From contig CAZSZJ010000010.1 in NCBI GenBank assembly GCA_964610985.1, forward strand, positions 1 to 46,578: a stretch of 46,578 bases of DNA, read 5' to 3'. The stretch is from JARIHD01 sp964610985 (GTDB lineage Bacteria > Patescibacteriota > Saccharimonadia > Saccharimonadales > UBA4665). The position numbers and the translations under genes were made by a program. The notes under the pieces are model-generated. The model saw nothing but the letters and a program-made list of their open reading frames with translations, was not told where the DNA came from and did not search any database. This document shows, piece after piece, positions 1-7,825 of the stretch (position 1 is the stretch's first letter; each line of letters opens with the position of its first letter).

Positions 1-52
1 TAGAACAGTCGGTCTTTGGGTGTTGCAGAGCTATTGAGTTATTACGAAGTAC

Positions 53-81
53 TTGCACAAAATCATTTTATATGTTATTAT
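53..81 (+). promoter_or_regulatory. Promoter of the 88-1398 gene
   Basis: A -35 box TTGCAC (53-58), 17-bp spacer and -10 box TATTAT (76-81) end six bases before the ATG at 88. Transcription would begin about at the start codon, so the mRNA is probably leaderless. No stem-loop or other gene is visible in bases 1-52. Confidence 0.6.
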
Positions 82-87
82 AGGTAG

Positions 88-1398
88 ATGTCTTCCTTGG
101 AACGATACCCGAATTGTCCAGCTCACTATCGATCAGCGCCTACGCCTGATATCGTGGAGTTTCATGTCAATTTTCTTCGTACAGAACCTCCCGCCGAGAC
201 ATTGCTCAACCCGGCCGAGATCGACGAATACCAACCACATGTCCAAGACAATAGCCACGTATTTCGGGGGTTGCGCGAAGTTACAAACCCCATAGCTCGA
301 GTAGCAACAAGGCACATATTTGACACTCTTAGTAGTATGGAAGTCAGCAAGCCTGAGATCTATACCTTACCCTATGAAATCAATGAAGGTCTTCTTTTTC
401 AGACTGATTTCGGAAAAGAGCTTTTTGCGAGCAGTGACGGAAAATTATTAAATCAAGCGCCGAAAGATGCTAGCCCACAGGCTAAAGCTGCTTTGGTCGA
501 GCAGTATCTGCGTCACTCTGAGCATCCCGAAGCATACAAAGCTACTCATGAGGCCTACAAAGCACGTGACGCTGAAGACGATTTTATTGGCCTGTGCGAA
601 TATCGAATTCGAACTTCCAAGCACCACATGAGTGGGCTTGAAGTATTTACAGGACGCTTCTCAGAATTTGTGGTCACCAAGCCAGACCTTGGTCCCGCTG
701 AAACTGGCCTACCTGAAGCACTTATAATGCCGATTGGCGAATATGGCGAAGCTTTTGCACGCAAGCTGCTCATGGCAACACGTGCTACCATGGAGTCTTT
801 TAATCGCTCTACTGAAGCAGATACAGTTGCAGCTCAAACGGCTAGTCAGCATCAAAAACTACTAATAGAGCATACAGCACGTGGTGCGTATGAATATGCC
901 ACATCAGGTGAGGTGACGGGTGACTCCGTTAAAGCAGCATTACTCGAGGGCACACTTTCAGTCATGCAGGTGCTTGCCTGGCTAACGGCAGAAAAAGTAC
1001 CTGGCTATGAAAACCCCGATGACCTGGTGAACGACATCATAGATCAGGGCCTCATCGAAAAGCTAACTCGCAAGATCACTATGGCTACCATTGGCCCAAC
1101 CGTAGTAAAAGGCTTTTATCCTAAACAGCCCCTTATGGTTGCAAATGAAAAGCTAGACCTTAGCGAAAATCTGGTGAAAATTCTGGCAGAACGCAAAGAA
1201 GCGGCCGAGCCGCTAGCTCTTGAAGGGCTCGTTGCAAGATATAACCACAAACAATGGAGTGGGGGCGAGGATAAAGCCGAAATATACGCAGCAGGCAGGT
1301 TCGCCACAACAGGCATTATATGTCCGGCGGCCGGCAAAGACGGAGGCGTACGCCAAGCAGCAAATGCGCTGAAGGCAGTGTACGTGCAGTTAGACTAA
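88..1398 (+). CDS. Unrecognised 436-aa protein
   Basis: I do not recognise this protein. It is a long, clearly coding frame of mixed, mostly helical character with no signal peptide or membrane segment, so it is probably cytoplasmic. The C-terminal 40 residues contain a Cys-Pro-Ala-Ala-Gly-Lys-Asp-Gly stretch followed by an amphipathic helix; I cannot match either to a family. The start at 88 is chosen because a -35/-10 pair ends six bases upstream and there is no Shine-Dalgarno sequence. The next plus-strand signal is a hairpin terminator at 1573-1598, leaving an unusually long 3' region. Confidence 0.75.
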   Translation: MSSLERYPNCPAHYRSAPTPDIVEFHVNFLRTEPPAETLLNPAEIDEYQPHVQDNSHVFRGLREVTNPIARVATRHIFDTLSSMEVSKPEIYTLPYEINEGLLFQTDFGKELFASSDGKLLNQAPKDASPQAKAALVEQYLRHSEHPEAYKATHEAYKARDAEDDFIGLCEYRIRTSKHHMSGLEVFTGRFSEFVVTKPDLGPAETGLPEALIMPIGEYGEAFARKLLMATRATMESFNRSTEADTVAAQTASQHQKLLIEHTARGAYEYATSGEVTGDSVKAALLEGTLSVMQVLAWLTAEKVPGYENPDDLVNDIIDQGLIEKLTRKITMATIGPTVVKGFYPKQPLMVANEKLDLSENLVKILAERKEAAEPLALEGLVARYNHKQWSGGEDKAEIYAAGRFATTGIICPAAGKDGGVRQAANALKAVYVQLD

Positions 1399-1399
1399 T

Positions 1400-1598
1400 T
1401 CAAGATCGTCCTTAACGATCAGCTGCCATGAGGATTGGCTGAGGACACATCACTCTCGTGTGTTATCTATTTGTTCGCCCTAAATTCGAGCCGTCCTTGA
1501 GTAAAAGAAAAGGGTGATTTTAGGTCAAAGTTTGGTCGTCCATTCGCCCCCTGTGTCTAAACCAAACTAAAGATACCTCATTTTACAGAGGTATTTTT
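1400..1598 (+). ncRNA. Structured 3' UTR or candidate small RNA
   Basis: This gene-free stretch holds a series of inverted repeats: GATCGT/ACGATC (about 1405-1421), ACACA/TGTGT (about 1445-1463), CCTAAA/TTTAGG (about 1480-1525), AGTTTGG/CCAAACT (about 1528-1569), then a terminator. A -10-like TAGACT (1391-1396) overlaps the preceding stop codon and could start a separate transcript, but no good -35 is visible. It lacks motifs I would expect of tmRNA, SRP RNA or RNase P RNA. It may simply be a long 3' UTR. Confidence 0.3.
1573..1598 (+). terminator. Intrinsic terminator
   Basis: Stem ATACCTC/GAGGTAT with an 8-nt loop is followed by TTTTT on the plus strand. It ends the transcript of the 88-1398 gene or of the structured RNA before it. 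Read on the minus strand it could weakly terminate tRNA-Trp, but the U-tract there is poor. Confidence 0.7.
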
Positions 1599-1611
1599 GT
1601 TCGATTCTATA

Positions 1612-1687
1612 TGGCAGGGGCGACAGGGATCGAACCTGCGACACCTGGTTTTGGAGACCAGTGCTCTACCAGCTGAGCTACGCCCCT
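1612..1687 (-). tRNA. tRNA-Trp (CCA anticodon)
   Basis: The minus strand folds as a standard tRNA: 7-bp acceptor stem AGGGGCG/CGCCCCT, D arm with AGCTCAGCTGGTAGAGC, anticodon stem CTGGT/ACCAG with loop CTCCAAA giving anticodon CCA, and T arm with GGTTCGATCC. The discriminator is G and the 3' CCA is encoded (1612-1614). A -10-like GATAAT (1693-1698, minus) sits five bases before the mature 5' end, so the transcript may start at or next to nucleotide 1. Confidence 0.95.
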
Positions 1688-1849
1688 ATAAAATTATCGC
1701 GTAAGGGAAAATAAAGCGCGTCGTACTTTGAGCGCAAACTTCCCGGCGACAGCCATAATAATACCGCATTCCACCCAGTTTGTCATCTATAACCGATCTG
1801 TCAAAATAGCGCAATAAATTACATTACGACCCCTGAGAGATAAACACCG

Positions 1850-1855
1850 TACAAT
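1850..1855 (+). promoter_or_regulatory. -10 box before the 1867 gene
   Basis: TACAAT lies 11 bases before the ATG at 1867. A possible -35 TTACGA (1824-1829) has an over-long 20-bp spacing. No Shine-Dalgarno sequence lies between the -10 box and the start. The rest of 1688-1849 shows nothing else I can support. Confidence 0.5.
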
Positions 1856-1866
1856 AACCCGGACTT

Positions 1867-2364
1867 ATGAAAACGCACGATAATGAACAGATCCCGGACA
1901 AGACAGGCCACCCAGAGCCGCGCACCATCGTAGATGCTCGCATAATAGGAACATTTCCAGCAGAAGCGCTGCCCGCGATGAAAAGCTACTGGGACGGTTT
2001 CCATCACATGGCTGGAACAATTGCCACACAAGGCCAACTAACCACCGAATTTACTACCACGCCCGTGGGCGAACCTCTCAATGACTCGGAAAGGCAACTG
2101 CTAGAAGACATGCTCGAACGCCAACACAAACAGCAAGCGCGGCAGGACGAGTTCGGCCTGACTGACAGAGAGCAGGAAGTGCTTGAGTATGCTGCAAGGG
2201 GCAAAAACAACAGTCAGATTGCAACCGAACTCTTTCTCTCGCCGCATACCGTCAAAAGCCATATGGACAGAATTGCGGCAAAGCTGGGTACAAAGGATCG
2301 CACCGGAATGGTGTCCCTATACTATGGCCTCGTCGAAAAGGTAGAAGTCGATCAATATATGTAA
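1867..2364 (+). CDS. LuxR/GerE-type HTH protein (single domain)
   Basis: This 165-aa protein ends in a textbook GerE domain (residues about 97-155): LTDREQEVLEYAARG, then N-S-Q-I-A, then the recognition helix SPHTVKSHMDRI, then KLGTKDR. The first 95 residues are polar and hydrophilic and show no receiver (no Asp pocket), PAS or autoinducer-binding domain, so it is not a classical response regulator. It probably binds DNA. It is first in a row of three HTH genes with their own promoters. The start at 1867 fits the TACAAT box just upstream. Confidence 0.85.
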   Translation: MKTHDNEQIPDKTGHPEPRTIVDARIIGTFPAEALPAMKSYWDGFHHMAGTIATQGQLTTEFTTTPVGEPLNDSERQLLEDMLERQHKQQARQDEFGLTDREQEVLEYAARGKNNSQIATELFLSPHTVKSHMDRIAAKLGTKDRTGMVSLYYGLVEKVEVDQYM

Positions 2365-2371
2365 ATTTTCT

Positions 2372-2377
2372 TACAAT
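2372..2377 (+). promoter_or_regulatory. -10 box before the four-HTH gene
   Basis: TACAAT lies 8 bases after the stop of the 1867 gene. Transcription from it would start near 2384, leaving a leader of about 30 nt with a Shine-Dalgarno AAGGAG (2393-2398). This differs from most neighbours, whose -10 boxes abut the start codon. Confidence 0.45.
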
Positions 2378-2402
2378 AGATCATCCTACCATAAGGAGAT
2401 AA

Positions 2403-2420
2403 TGGCGGCTTGCTCATGAC
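2403..2420 (+). CDS. Five-codon leader ORF (MAACS)
   Basis: AAGGAG (2393-2398) sits four bases before ATG 2403, which opens a five-codon frame, Met-Ala-Ala-Cys-Ser, ending in TGA at 2418-2420. That stop overlaps the ATG (2416) of the next gene as ATGA, the arrangement used for translational coupling. The best ribosome site in the area therefore serves this mini-ORF rather than the large gene. It may be a coincidence. Confidence 0.35.
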
Positions 2421-3822
2421 AGAACAACAAAACACATCTCGCCCTTCAGACAGTGCGCCCGCAACGCATTTGCGCGAACTAACCGTACAGGCTGTATTCG
2501 AGCCCAACAACGAAGCAGCTATCACTCACGCAGCCTCTACTTTTGCCCGTCAGGTAGGATCTCTGGCGGTGATCGAACCAGAGCTACGCATCTACACTCC
2601 CCAAGAACTGGACCATGACGAACAGCAACGCGCTCAAGCGGTCGCAGTCATAGAAAAACGTATGAATGATGCAGGTTTCAACGACAAAGAACGCGCCGTT
2701 ACCCGTCTCATTCTCCTGGACATGACGTACCATGAGATTGCCCACGAACTAGGAATATCTGTGAGCGCGGTTGCAAGACACGCCCAAGGTGCGCATGGTA
2801 AAAGCGGTAGTCGGACGCGAACTGGTTTGGGCGCCTACTTGCAAGGGTTCGCAAAAGGAAAAGACAGGGCCGCGCTAATTGCCTCGTCAATGGCCGATCT
2901 TGCCGATACAAACAATGAGCTTCCAGACGAGTTAATGATGTCGGACTCGGTATACGAGCAGGCAATAAGGTACTACAAACTTTCTTCCCGAGAGAGTGAG
3001 GTGGCGCTTTTGGCCAAAGATGGCCTGTCCAACTCTGAGATCGGCGAGGAACTGCAGCTTGCCGAGGCAACAATCAAAGATTACATGAGCAAAATATTCA
3101 CTAAGATGAATATCAGAAAACGCTCACAAATCGGCACAAAACTTGTCAGTACCGCCCGGCCTGGCATACCACAGGCGCCGTCGCCCGAAGTCCAGCCCAC
3201 CAAGACCAATTCTGTACCAAAAACGCCATGGAAGACCGCCCGTACTCACTGGCTCCAAGGCAAGCCCCTCGCCCCCGACCACCTGGAAGGGGTCTATCGC
3301 TTATCCAAAGCCCAACTCCTTGAGGATGGCCTAGAAAGGCGTGCTATCGACGTAGCCATGTTTATTGCGAAAGGTTTAGGCGACGCCGAAATCGCCCGGC
3401 GCATGGACCTCAGACCGCCGACAATCCAAGGCCATCTAAAAGATGCCTTTGCCCTCACGGGTCAGGATAGTAGGCCAGGACTGGCATATTATGTCCTCAT
3501 GCCAACCCTAAAAGAGATCGTCTCGTTATCTTTGGGTCCGCTCGAACTGAGTGGCCACACCGCAGAGCAACGCAGATGGCTCGTAGAGGATATCCTCGGT
3601 AAGCGCTGCCGTCGGCTCATGGAAACATTTGGTCTTACTCCACGTGAACAGGAAATCACTCTGGTGAGCCTAATAGGAGTCTCACTTAGGGAAGTCGCCA
3701 CGGTCTTCGGCTTAGCAAGATCAGGTCTCTACCATCATACGCGCAGCATTTTTGAAAAAACGACAACCAACAAAAACCGCGTGCTTCTCTTGCGAAAGAT
3801 ATACGGTATCGATCCAGCTTAA
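2416..3822 (+). CDS. Four-tandem GerE-type HTH protein
   Basis: The 468-aa protein consists largely of four GerE-like HTH units: residues about 87-146 (degenerate), 188-246 (canonical: LSSRESEVALLAKDGLSNSEIG, then T-I-K-D-Y-M, then KMNIRKRS), 306-362, and 404-464 (LTPREQEITLVSLIGVSLRE, then R-S-G-L-Y-H-H). A proline-rich linker (about 248-275) separates units two and three. No receiver, PAS, ATPase or ligand-binding domain is visible. It could contact DNA at several half-sites as a monomer. ATG 2416 is preferred over the in-frame TTG 2410 because of its ATGA overlap with the leader ORF. Confidence 0.8.
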   Translation: MTEQQNTSRPSDSAPATHLRELTVQAVFEPNNEAAITHAASTFARQVGSLAVIEPELRIYTPQELDHDEQQRAQAVAVIEKRMNDAGFNDKERAVTRLILLDMTYHEIAHELGISVSAVARHAQGAHGKSGSRTRTGLGAYLQGFAKGKDRAALIASSMADLADTNNELPDELMMSDSVYEQAIRYYKLSSRESEVALLAKDGLSNSEIGEELQLAEATIKDYMSKIFTKMNIRKRSQIGTKLVSTARPGIPQAPSPEVQPTKTNSVPKTPWKTARTHWLQGKPLAPDHLEGVYRLSKAQLLEDGLERRAIDVAMFIAKGLGDAEIARRMDLRPPTIQGHLKDAFALTGQDSRPGLAYYVLMPTLKEIVSLSLGPLELSGHTAEQRRWLVEDILGKRCRRLMETFGLTPREQEITLVSLIGVSLREVATVFGLARSGLYHHTRSIFEKTTTNKNRVLLLRKIYGIDPA

Positions 3823-3851
3823 AAGATCGACATAACTTAATACATTTCCTG

Positions 3852-3857
3852 TACAAT
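3852..3857 (+). promoter_or_regulatory. -10 box before the 3866 gene
   Basis: TACAAT ends eight bases before ATG 3866, with no Shine-Dalgarno sequence between, implying a leaderless transcript. TCGACA at 3827-3832 is a weak -35 with a long spacer. Confidence 0.5.
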
Positions 3858-3865
3858 TTAAAGCT

Positions 3866-4585
3866 ATGTCTCATAACTCTGAGCTTCCGCCCCCGGGACT
3901 ATTTGATCCGATTATGGATGAGGCCTCGTTGGCATGTCGTCGCGACTCGTACACTCTGCCTGTCCGCACTCCGGAGGAATGGATCCACGGCGACGATCTT
4001 TGGTATCCAGAACGGGAGATAATGTACGGCATGGCAAAGCAAAAACTTCGCCAACAAGGCTACGACAGGGAACAAAGTGATATTGCCCTTTTGGTTACCC
4101 AAGATGTCAACAACCAGCGGCTCGGGAGAATTTTGGGAGTAGACAAAAGCATCGTCACAGGGGTTATCGAAGGTATGTTTGCAGATAAACTCCGCCATCC
4201 CACCAAAGCCGCCATAACCAATCACGTCGTACGGACGGGCCTGCGTCAGCTCGTCTTACGCTCATTAGTTAAACGAGCGCCCCATGCAACGCTACACGAG
4301 CAACGCAAAGAAGCTTGGAGGCTTTTAGACGAACGCATTAAAAATCGTATACATTCTTTTGGCTTTACCACAGGTGAAACAAAGATTTCACTCCTGATAC
4401 TTGACGGGCTGTCCAACGATGCAATCGGCAAGCAGGTCCACGCAGCTACAGATACGATCAGTCAGTATGTGGTAGGCATAAACGTCAAAGCCGATTGCCA
4501 TAGCCGGAATCAATTCATACATCGTATGTACGGCGCAGCCGCACCGCGAAGCTTTGCTACCCCTATCGTGGACGACCAACTTTGA
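3866..4585 (+). CDS. Double GerE-type HTH protein
   Basis: The 239-aa protein contains two GerE-like units, residues about 65-122 (degenerate: DREQSDIALLVTQDVNNQRLG then D-K-S-I-V) and about 166-223 (FTTGETKISLLILDGLSNDAIG then T-D-T-I-S-Q-Y). The first 50 residues are Pro-rich and unstructured. No sensory domain is visible. It follows the four-HTH gene by 43 bp and has its own -10 box. A role as DNA-binding regulator is inferred from the fold pattern only. Confidence 0.7.
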   Translation: MSHNSELPPPGLFDPIMDEASLACRRDSYTLPVRTPEEWIHGDDLWYPEREIMYGMAKQKLRQQGYDREQSDIALLVTQDVNNQRLGRILGVDKSIVTGVIEGMFADKLRHPTKAAITNHVVRTGLRQLVLRSLVKRAPHATLHEQRKEAWRLLDERIKNRIHSFGFTTGETKISLLILDGLSNDAIGKQVHAATDTISQYVVGINVKADCHSRNQFIHRMYGAAAPRSFATPIVDDQL

Positions 4586-4619
4586 TCTCGAGCCAAAAAT
4601 CTGTTATATCTATTATACG

Positions 4620-5279
4620 ATGCAGAAGGTAGTTTCAAACAAACCACTACTAATACTGTTGTACGGCTTTCCGGGAGCGGGGAAAACGTACTTTGCACGA
4701 CAATTGTGCGAGAACCTTCAGGCCGCCCACGTCCACGGCGACCGAATTCGTGCCGAGCTCTTTGAGCAGCCGCGTTACGACCGCGAAGAAAACGAAGTTA
4801 TTTCGCACCTCATGACCTATATGACCGGCGAATTTCTAAGCGCCGACATGAGCGTGGTGCACGACACCAACGCCATGCGCCTTTCCGAACGCCGCGAACT
4901 ACGCGACATGGCCCGCAAAGCCGGCGCCAAAACCCTTCTTATTTGGCTCCAGATAGACATCGAAAGCGCGTATGCCCGTGCCAGCAAACGCGACCGCCGC
5001 AAAGCCGACGACAAACACTCGCCAGCGCTTGACCGGCAAACCTTTGAACGTTTAGCCAGTGGTATGCAAAACCCCAACAACGAAGACTATCTGGTTATTA
5101 GTGGCAAACACACCTTTGGCACACAGCTTAGCGCCATCATGAAGCGCCTGCGTGACGATGGCCTCGTTACCATCAACGAAACCCACTCCAAACTGGTCAA
5201 ACCGGGGCTCGTTAATCTCATTCCCAATCCAGCCGCGGGTCGTGTCGATATGACCCGCCGTAACATCGTTATTCGTTAA
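4620..5279 (+). CDS. P-loop kinase (AAA_33 / polynucleotide-kinase-like)
   Basis: The 219-aa protein begins with a beta strand and Walker A motif GFPGAGKT (residues about 16-23), followed by an H-G-D-R-I-R segment and a lid-like Arg/Lys-rich stretch (SKRDRRKADD). This is the pattern of the small ATP-dependent kinases that include polynucleotide kinase, zeta-toxin-type kinases and shikimate-kinase relatives; the substrate cannot be named. The start at 4620 is chosen because an upstream TTG lies inside the preceding gene and a TATATC box (4605-4610) ends nine bases before the ATG. The gene precedes a YgjP-type gene by 12 bp. Confidence 0.75.
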   Translation: MQKVVSNKPLLILLYGFPGAGKTYFARQLCENLQAAHVHGDRIRAELFEQPRYDREENEVISHLMTYMTGEFLSADMSVVHDTNAMRLSERRELRDMARKAGAKTLLIWLQIDIESAYARASKRDRRKADDKHSPALDRQTFERLASGMQNPNNEDYLVISGKHTFGTQLSAIMKRLRDDGLVTINETHSKLVKPGLVNLIPNPAAGRVDMTRRNIVIR

Positions 5280-5291
5280 CACCTTTCGCTT

Positions 5292-6017
5292 ATGGCAATC
5301 AAACAGGTCCGAATACCCGACATCGGAACCGTCACGCTATACAAACGGCGCGGCAACCGCAGCCTGCGGCTAAGTATTGACGCTACCGGGGAAGTGCGCG
5401 TTTCTTTGCCATATTGGCTGCCGTACAAGGCGGGGGAACAATTTGCCCTATCCAAAGCCGTCTGGATCGCAGCCAACCGCCCCAAGTCCCACGGTGGCAA
5501 TTTGCAGCACGGTCATGCCATCGGCAAAGCCCATCACCTCTATTTTGAGCAAAAAGCCATGGCGTCCAAAGTCTCGGCACATGTCGCCGGCAACGAAATC
5601 CGCGTCAGTTTTCCCGCCATCTACGCCGCCCACGACCGGGAAGTGCAAGCAGCTGCCCACCGCGCCAGTATTCGCGCACTCAAAAAAGAGGCCGAAGTGC
5701 TGTTACCGCAGCGCTTGCAGGCCCTCGCCGCCCAAACCGGCTTTGCTTACGCCAATATTTCGGTCAAACAACTCAAAAGCCGTTGGGGAAGCTGTAATTC
5801 TCAGCAAGAAATTACGCTCAATCTGTTCCTTATGCAGCTGCCGTGGCATCTGATCGATTATGTGCTCATGCATGAACTCACCCACACCAAAGTCATGCGC
5901 CACGGCACGCCGTTCTGGCGCGAAATGGAGCGCCACGTACCAAACGCCAAACAACTGCGCAGCCAAATGGCAAATTACCAGCCAATGCTCACACCCCGCA
6001 CCCAACCTGTGGCATAA
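5292..6017 (+). CDS. YgjP/WLM-type metal-dependent hydrolase (DUF45)
   Basis: The 241-aa protein has the SprT-like zinc signature of the YgjP family: KSRWGSCNSQQEITLN (about 162-177) followed by VLMHELTH (about 191-198; His194, Glu195, His198) and a further H-G-T-P-F-W (His204). The family is annotated as M48-like metallopeptidase; E. coli YgjP has been reported to hydrolyse UTP to UMP. The N-terminal half is the usual beta-rich DUF45 module. It is soluble. It lies 12 bp after the kinase gene and 8 bp before the histidine kinase. Confidence 0.85.
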   Translation: MAIKQVRIPDIGTVTLYKRRGNRSLRLSIDATGEVRVSLPYWLPYKAGEQFALSKAVWIAANRPKSHGGNLQHGHAIGKAHHLYFEQKAMASKVSAHVAGNEIRVSFPAIYAAHDREVQAAAHRASIRALKKEAEVLLPQRLQALAAQTGFAYANISVKQLKSRWGSCNSQQEITLNLFLMQLPWHLIDYVLMHELTHTKVMRHGTPFWREMERHVPNAKQLRSQMANYQPMLTPRTQPVA

Positions 6018-6025
6018 TAGAGCTC

Positions 6026-7162
6026 ATGGTTAACCGTTTGTTTAGGCATGCCCGGCATTTTCACCGCACAAGCGTCGAACATGAACGCCTTACGAGCCTG
6101 ATCAATAGCATGGCCGACGGCGTAATCGCCGTAAACAGCAAGATGAATATCGTTACCTCCAATGGTGCGGCCCTCAATATTCTGGATGTCAACGACACGC
6201 TCATCGGCAAACGCCTGGGCGATGTTCTAAAGCCCGTCGACAAAAACAATCAGCACGTACCGATCGAACAACTCGTGCAGCAAACCAAAATCCCCACCAC
6301 GACGCGTGAATTATTATTGGCCTACCCCGACGGCAGCAAAATCAATCTTTACCTCAGCATCGCTCCGGTCCACCTCGGCTACGGGCGAAAGGGAAGTCAG
6401 GGCTACGTACTGCTGCTACGCGACATCAGTCATGAAAAATCGCTCGAAGAAGAGCGCGATGAATTCATTAGTGTCGTGTCGCACGAACTGCGCACCCCGA
6501 TCGCTATCACCGAGGGCAATATCAGCAATGCCCAGTTTATCGCCAAAAAGACCGGCGACATCGACCAGATCAAAACGGCACTCCAGCAAGCCCACGACCA
6601 AACCATGTTTCTAGCTGGCATGGTTAACGACCTAGCCACGCTGTCGCGCGCCGAACGCGGCAAGCTCATTGTGGAAGTACAATCTATAGATGTGGCAAAG
6701 CTGATCGAACAACTCGCCAAGCTATACAGCAACGATGCCGCAAAAAAAGGCCTCACCCTCAAAACACACATAGCCAGCGACATTCCACCCCTCATGTCCA
6801 GCGACCTTTACGTTCGCGAAGTGCTGCAAAACTTTATAACCAACGCTATCAAATACACTCAGGAGGGAAGTGTGAGCATTTCGGCAGAGCCAGCCGAGCA
6901 CGGCGTACGGTTTACGGTCCAGGACACCGGCATCGGCATCAGCAAACAAGACCAAGACCGCGTGTTCGACAAGTTCTTCCGCTCCGAAGATTTTCGCACT
7001 CGCAAAGCCAACGGCACCGGCCTTGGCTTATACGTCACCATGAAGCTCTCGCGTCTCATTCATGCCGAGATTGACCTCAAAAGCGAACTCAACAAAGGTT
7101 CAACCTTCTCGATTTTTATACCCAACCTCCAAGATCCGAATGCAAATAACGCCCATCAGTAA
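6026..7162 (+). CDS. Soluble PAS-domain sensor histidine kinase
   Basis: The 378-aa protein has a PAS domain (about 20-135: INSMADGVIAVNSKMNIVTS through GYVLLLRDIS), a HisKA helix pair with phospho-acceptor His153 in VVSHELRTPI, and a HATPase domain with N box NFITNAIKY, G1 box DTGIGI, F box FDKFFR and G2 box GTGLGLY. No transmembrane helix or extracellular domain precedes PAS, so it should sense a cytoplasmic signal. No receiver-domain partner is visible anywhere in the window, so it is an orphan here. CATAAT (6013-6018) ends seven bases before the ATG. Confidence 0.93.
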   Translation: MVNRLFRHARHFHRTSVEHERLTSLINSMADGVIAVNSKMNIVTSNGAALNILDVNDTLIGKRLGDVLKPVDKNNQHVPIEQLVQQTKIPTTTRELLLAYPDGSKINLYLSIAPVHLGYGRKGSQGYVLLLRDISHEKSLEEERDEFISVVSHELRTPIAITEGNISNAQFIAKKTGDIDQIKTALQQAHDQTMFLAGMVNDLATLSRAERGKLIVEVQSIDVAKLIEQLAKLYSNDAAKKGLTLKTHIASDIPPLMSSDLYVREVLQNFITNAIKYTQEGSVSISAEPAEHGVRFTVQDTGIGISKQDQDRVFDKFFRSEDFRTRKANGTGLGLYVTMKLSRLIHAEIDLKSELNKGSTFSIFIPNLQDPNANNAHQ

Positions 7163-7773
7163 GTAGCGGCCGCAGCCTGCTCGAATACGCCGCGCGCGAT
7201 TCCAAGTGTCACCAAGCCTGCGTCGTCTGAGACACCATACTTGTCCCGGAAACAGTCAACCGATTCGGTCCAGATCCGATAATCATCAATGTCATAGACC
7301 TCGGATTCGCAGAATTCCCTAAAAATACCGCTCCATGAACTGCCTTCCGCAAGCCCACGGATCGAAGCAGCTTCGTGGGGAAGGAGGGGCGGAACAAGCT
7401 CTTCTACCGGATGTCTTACGCGCAACCAACCTTGCTTATACGCGCCATACACAACCGCGCCAAAAGTATGGGCCGAATTACTGGAGGGTAAGAGAACGTT
7501 TCGTAGGCAATACATTGAACCTACGACATCACTAGCCTCAATGCCCAATATGGCCGACGTCTGATACTCGTTCAGTCCAACCGCACTCAACGCCAATACA
7601 TTATTCTGCCTTCTGGAGAAGCGGTCGACATCAATCTCAAACGATGCGCCGTAGCAATCAAAGCCCTCAATCTCCCCGTCAGCCCAACTTTGGCCATGGA
7701 TATCAAATGCACTAGGAGCGGGAACATACTCTTCTAGTGGGGAAAAACCAGAATTTGAGATAGTTCGTGCCAT
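7156..7773 (-). CDS. Divergent double GerE-type HTH protein
   Basis: The 205-aa protein contains two degenerate GerE-like repeats: residues about 51-117 (FSRRQNNVLALSAVGLNEYQ, S-A-I-L-G-I, then AVVYGAYKQGWL) and about 129-197 (LLPHEAASIRGLAEGSS through LGIARGVF). The N-terminal 50 residues are acidic and unassigned. It converges on the histidine kinase gene with a 7-bp overlap. A minus-strand TATAGT (7783-7788) ends nine bases before the start, with GTGACT (7806-7811) at a 17-bp spacing as possible -35. It belongs to the same HTH expansion as 1867-4585 and 29505-31027. Confidence 0.6.
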   Translation of the reverse strand: MARTISNSGFSPLEEYVPAPSAFDIHGQSWADGEIEGFDCYGASFEIDVDRFSRRQNNVLALSAVGLNEYQTSAILGIEASDVVGSMYCLRNVLLPSSNSAHTFGAVVYGAYKQGWLRVRHPVEELVPPLLPHEAASIRGLAEGSSWSGIFREFCESEVYDIDDYRIWTESVDCFRDKYGVSDDAGLVTLGIARGVFEQAAAATY

Positions 7774-7825
7774 AATTCTCGAACTATAGCATTTCTTTGC
7801 TCGGCAGTCACCTCGGGATGTGTCG

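Noticed and set aside
53..295. 80-aa frame overlapping the first gene
   Set aside because: It overlaps the longer 88-1398 frame out of register and starts within its promoter.
2403..2420. UGA recoding (Gly) as in Gracilibacteria/Absconditabacteria
   Set aside because: TGA ends several genes at sensible positions (18819, 38248, 38895) and conserved proteins such as DnaB and CysRS have no internal TGA.
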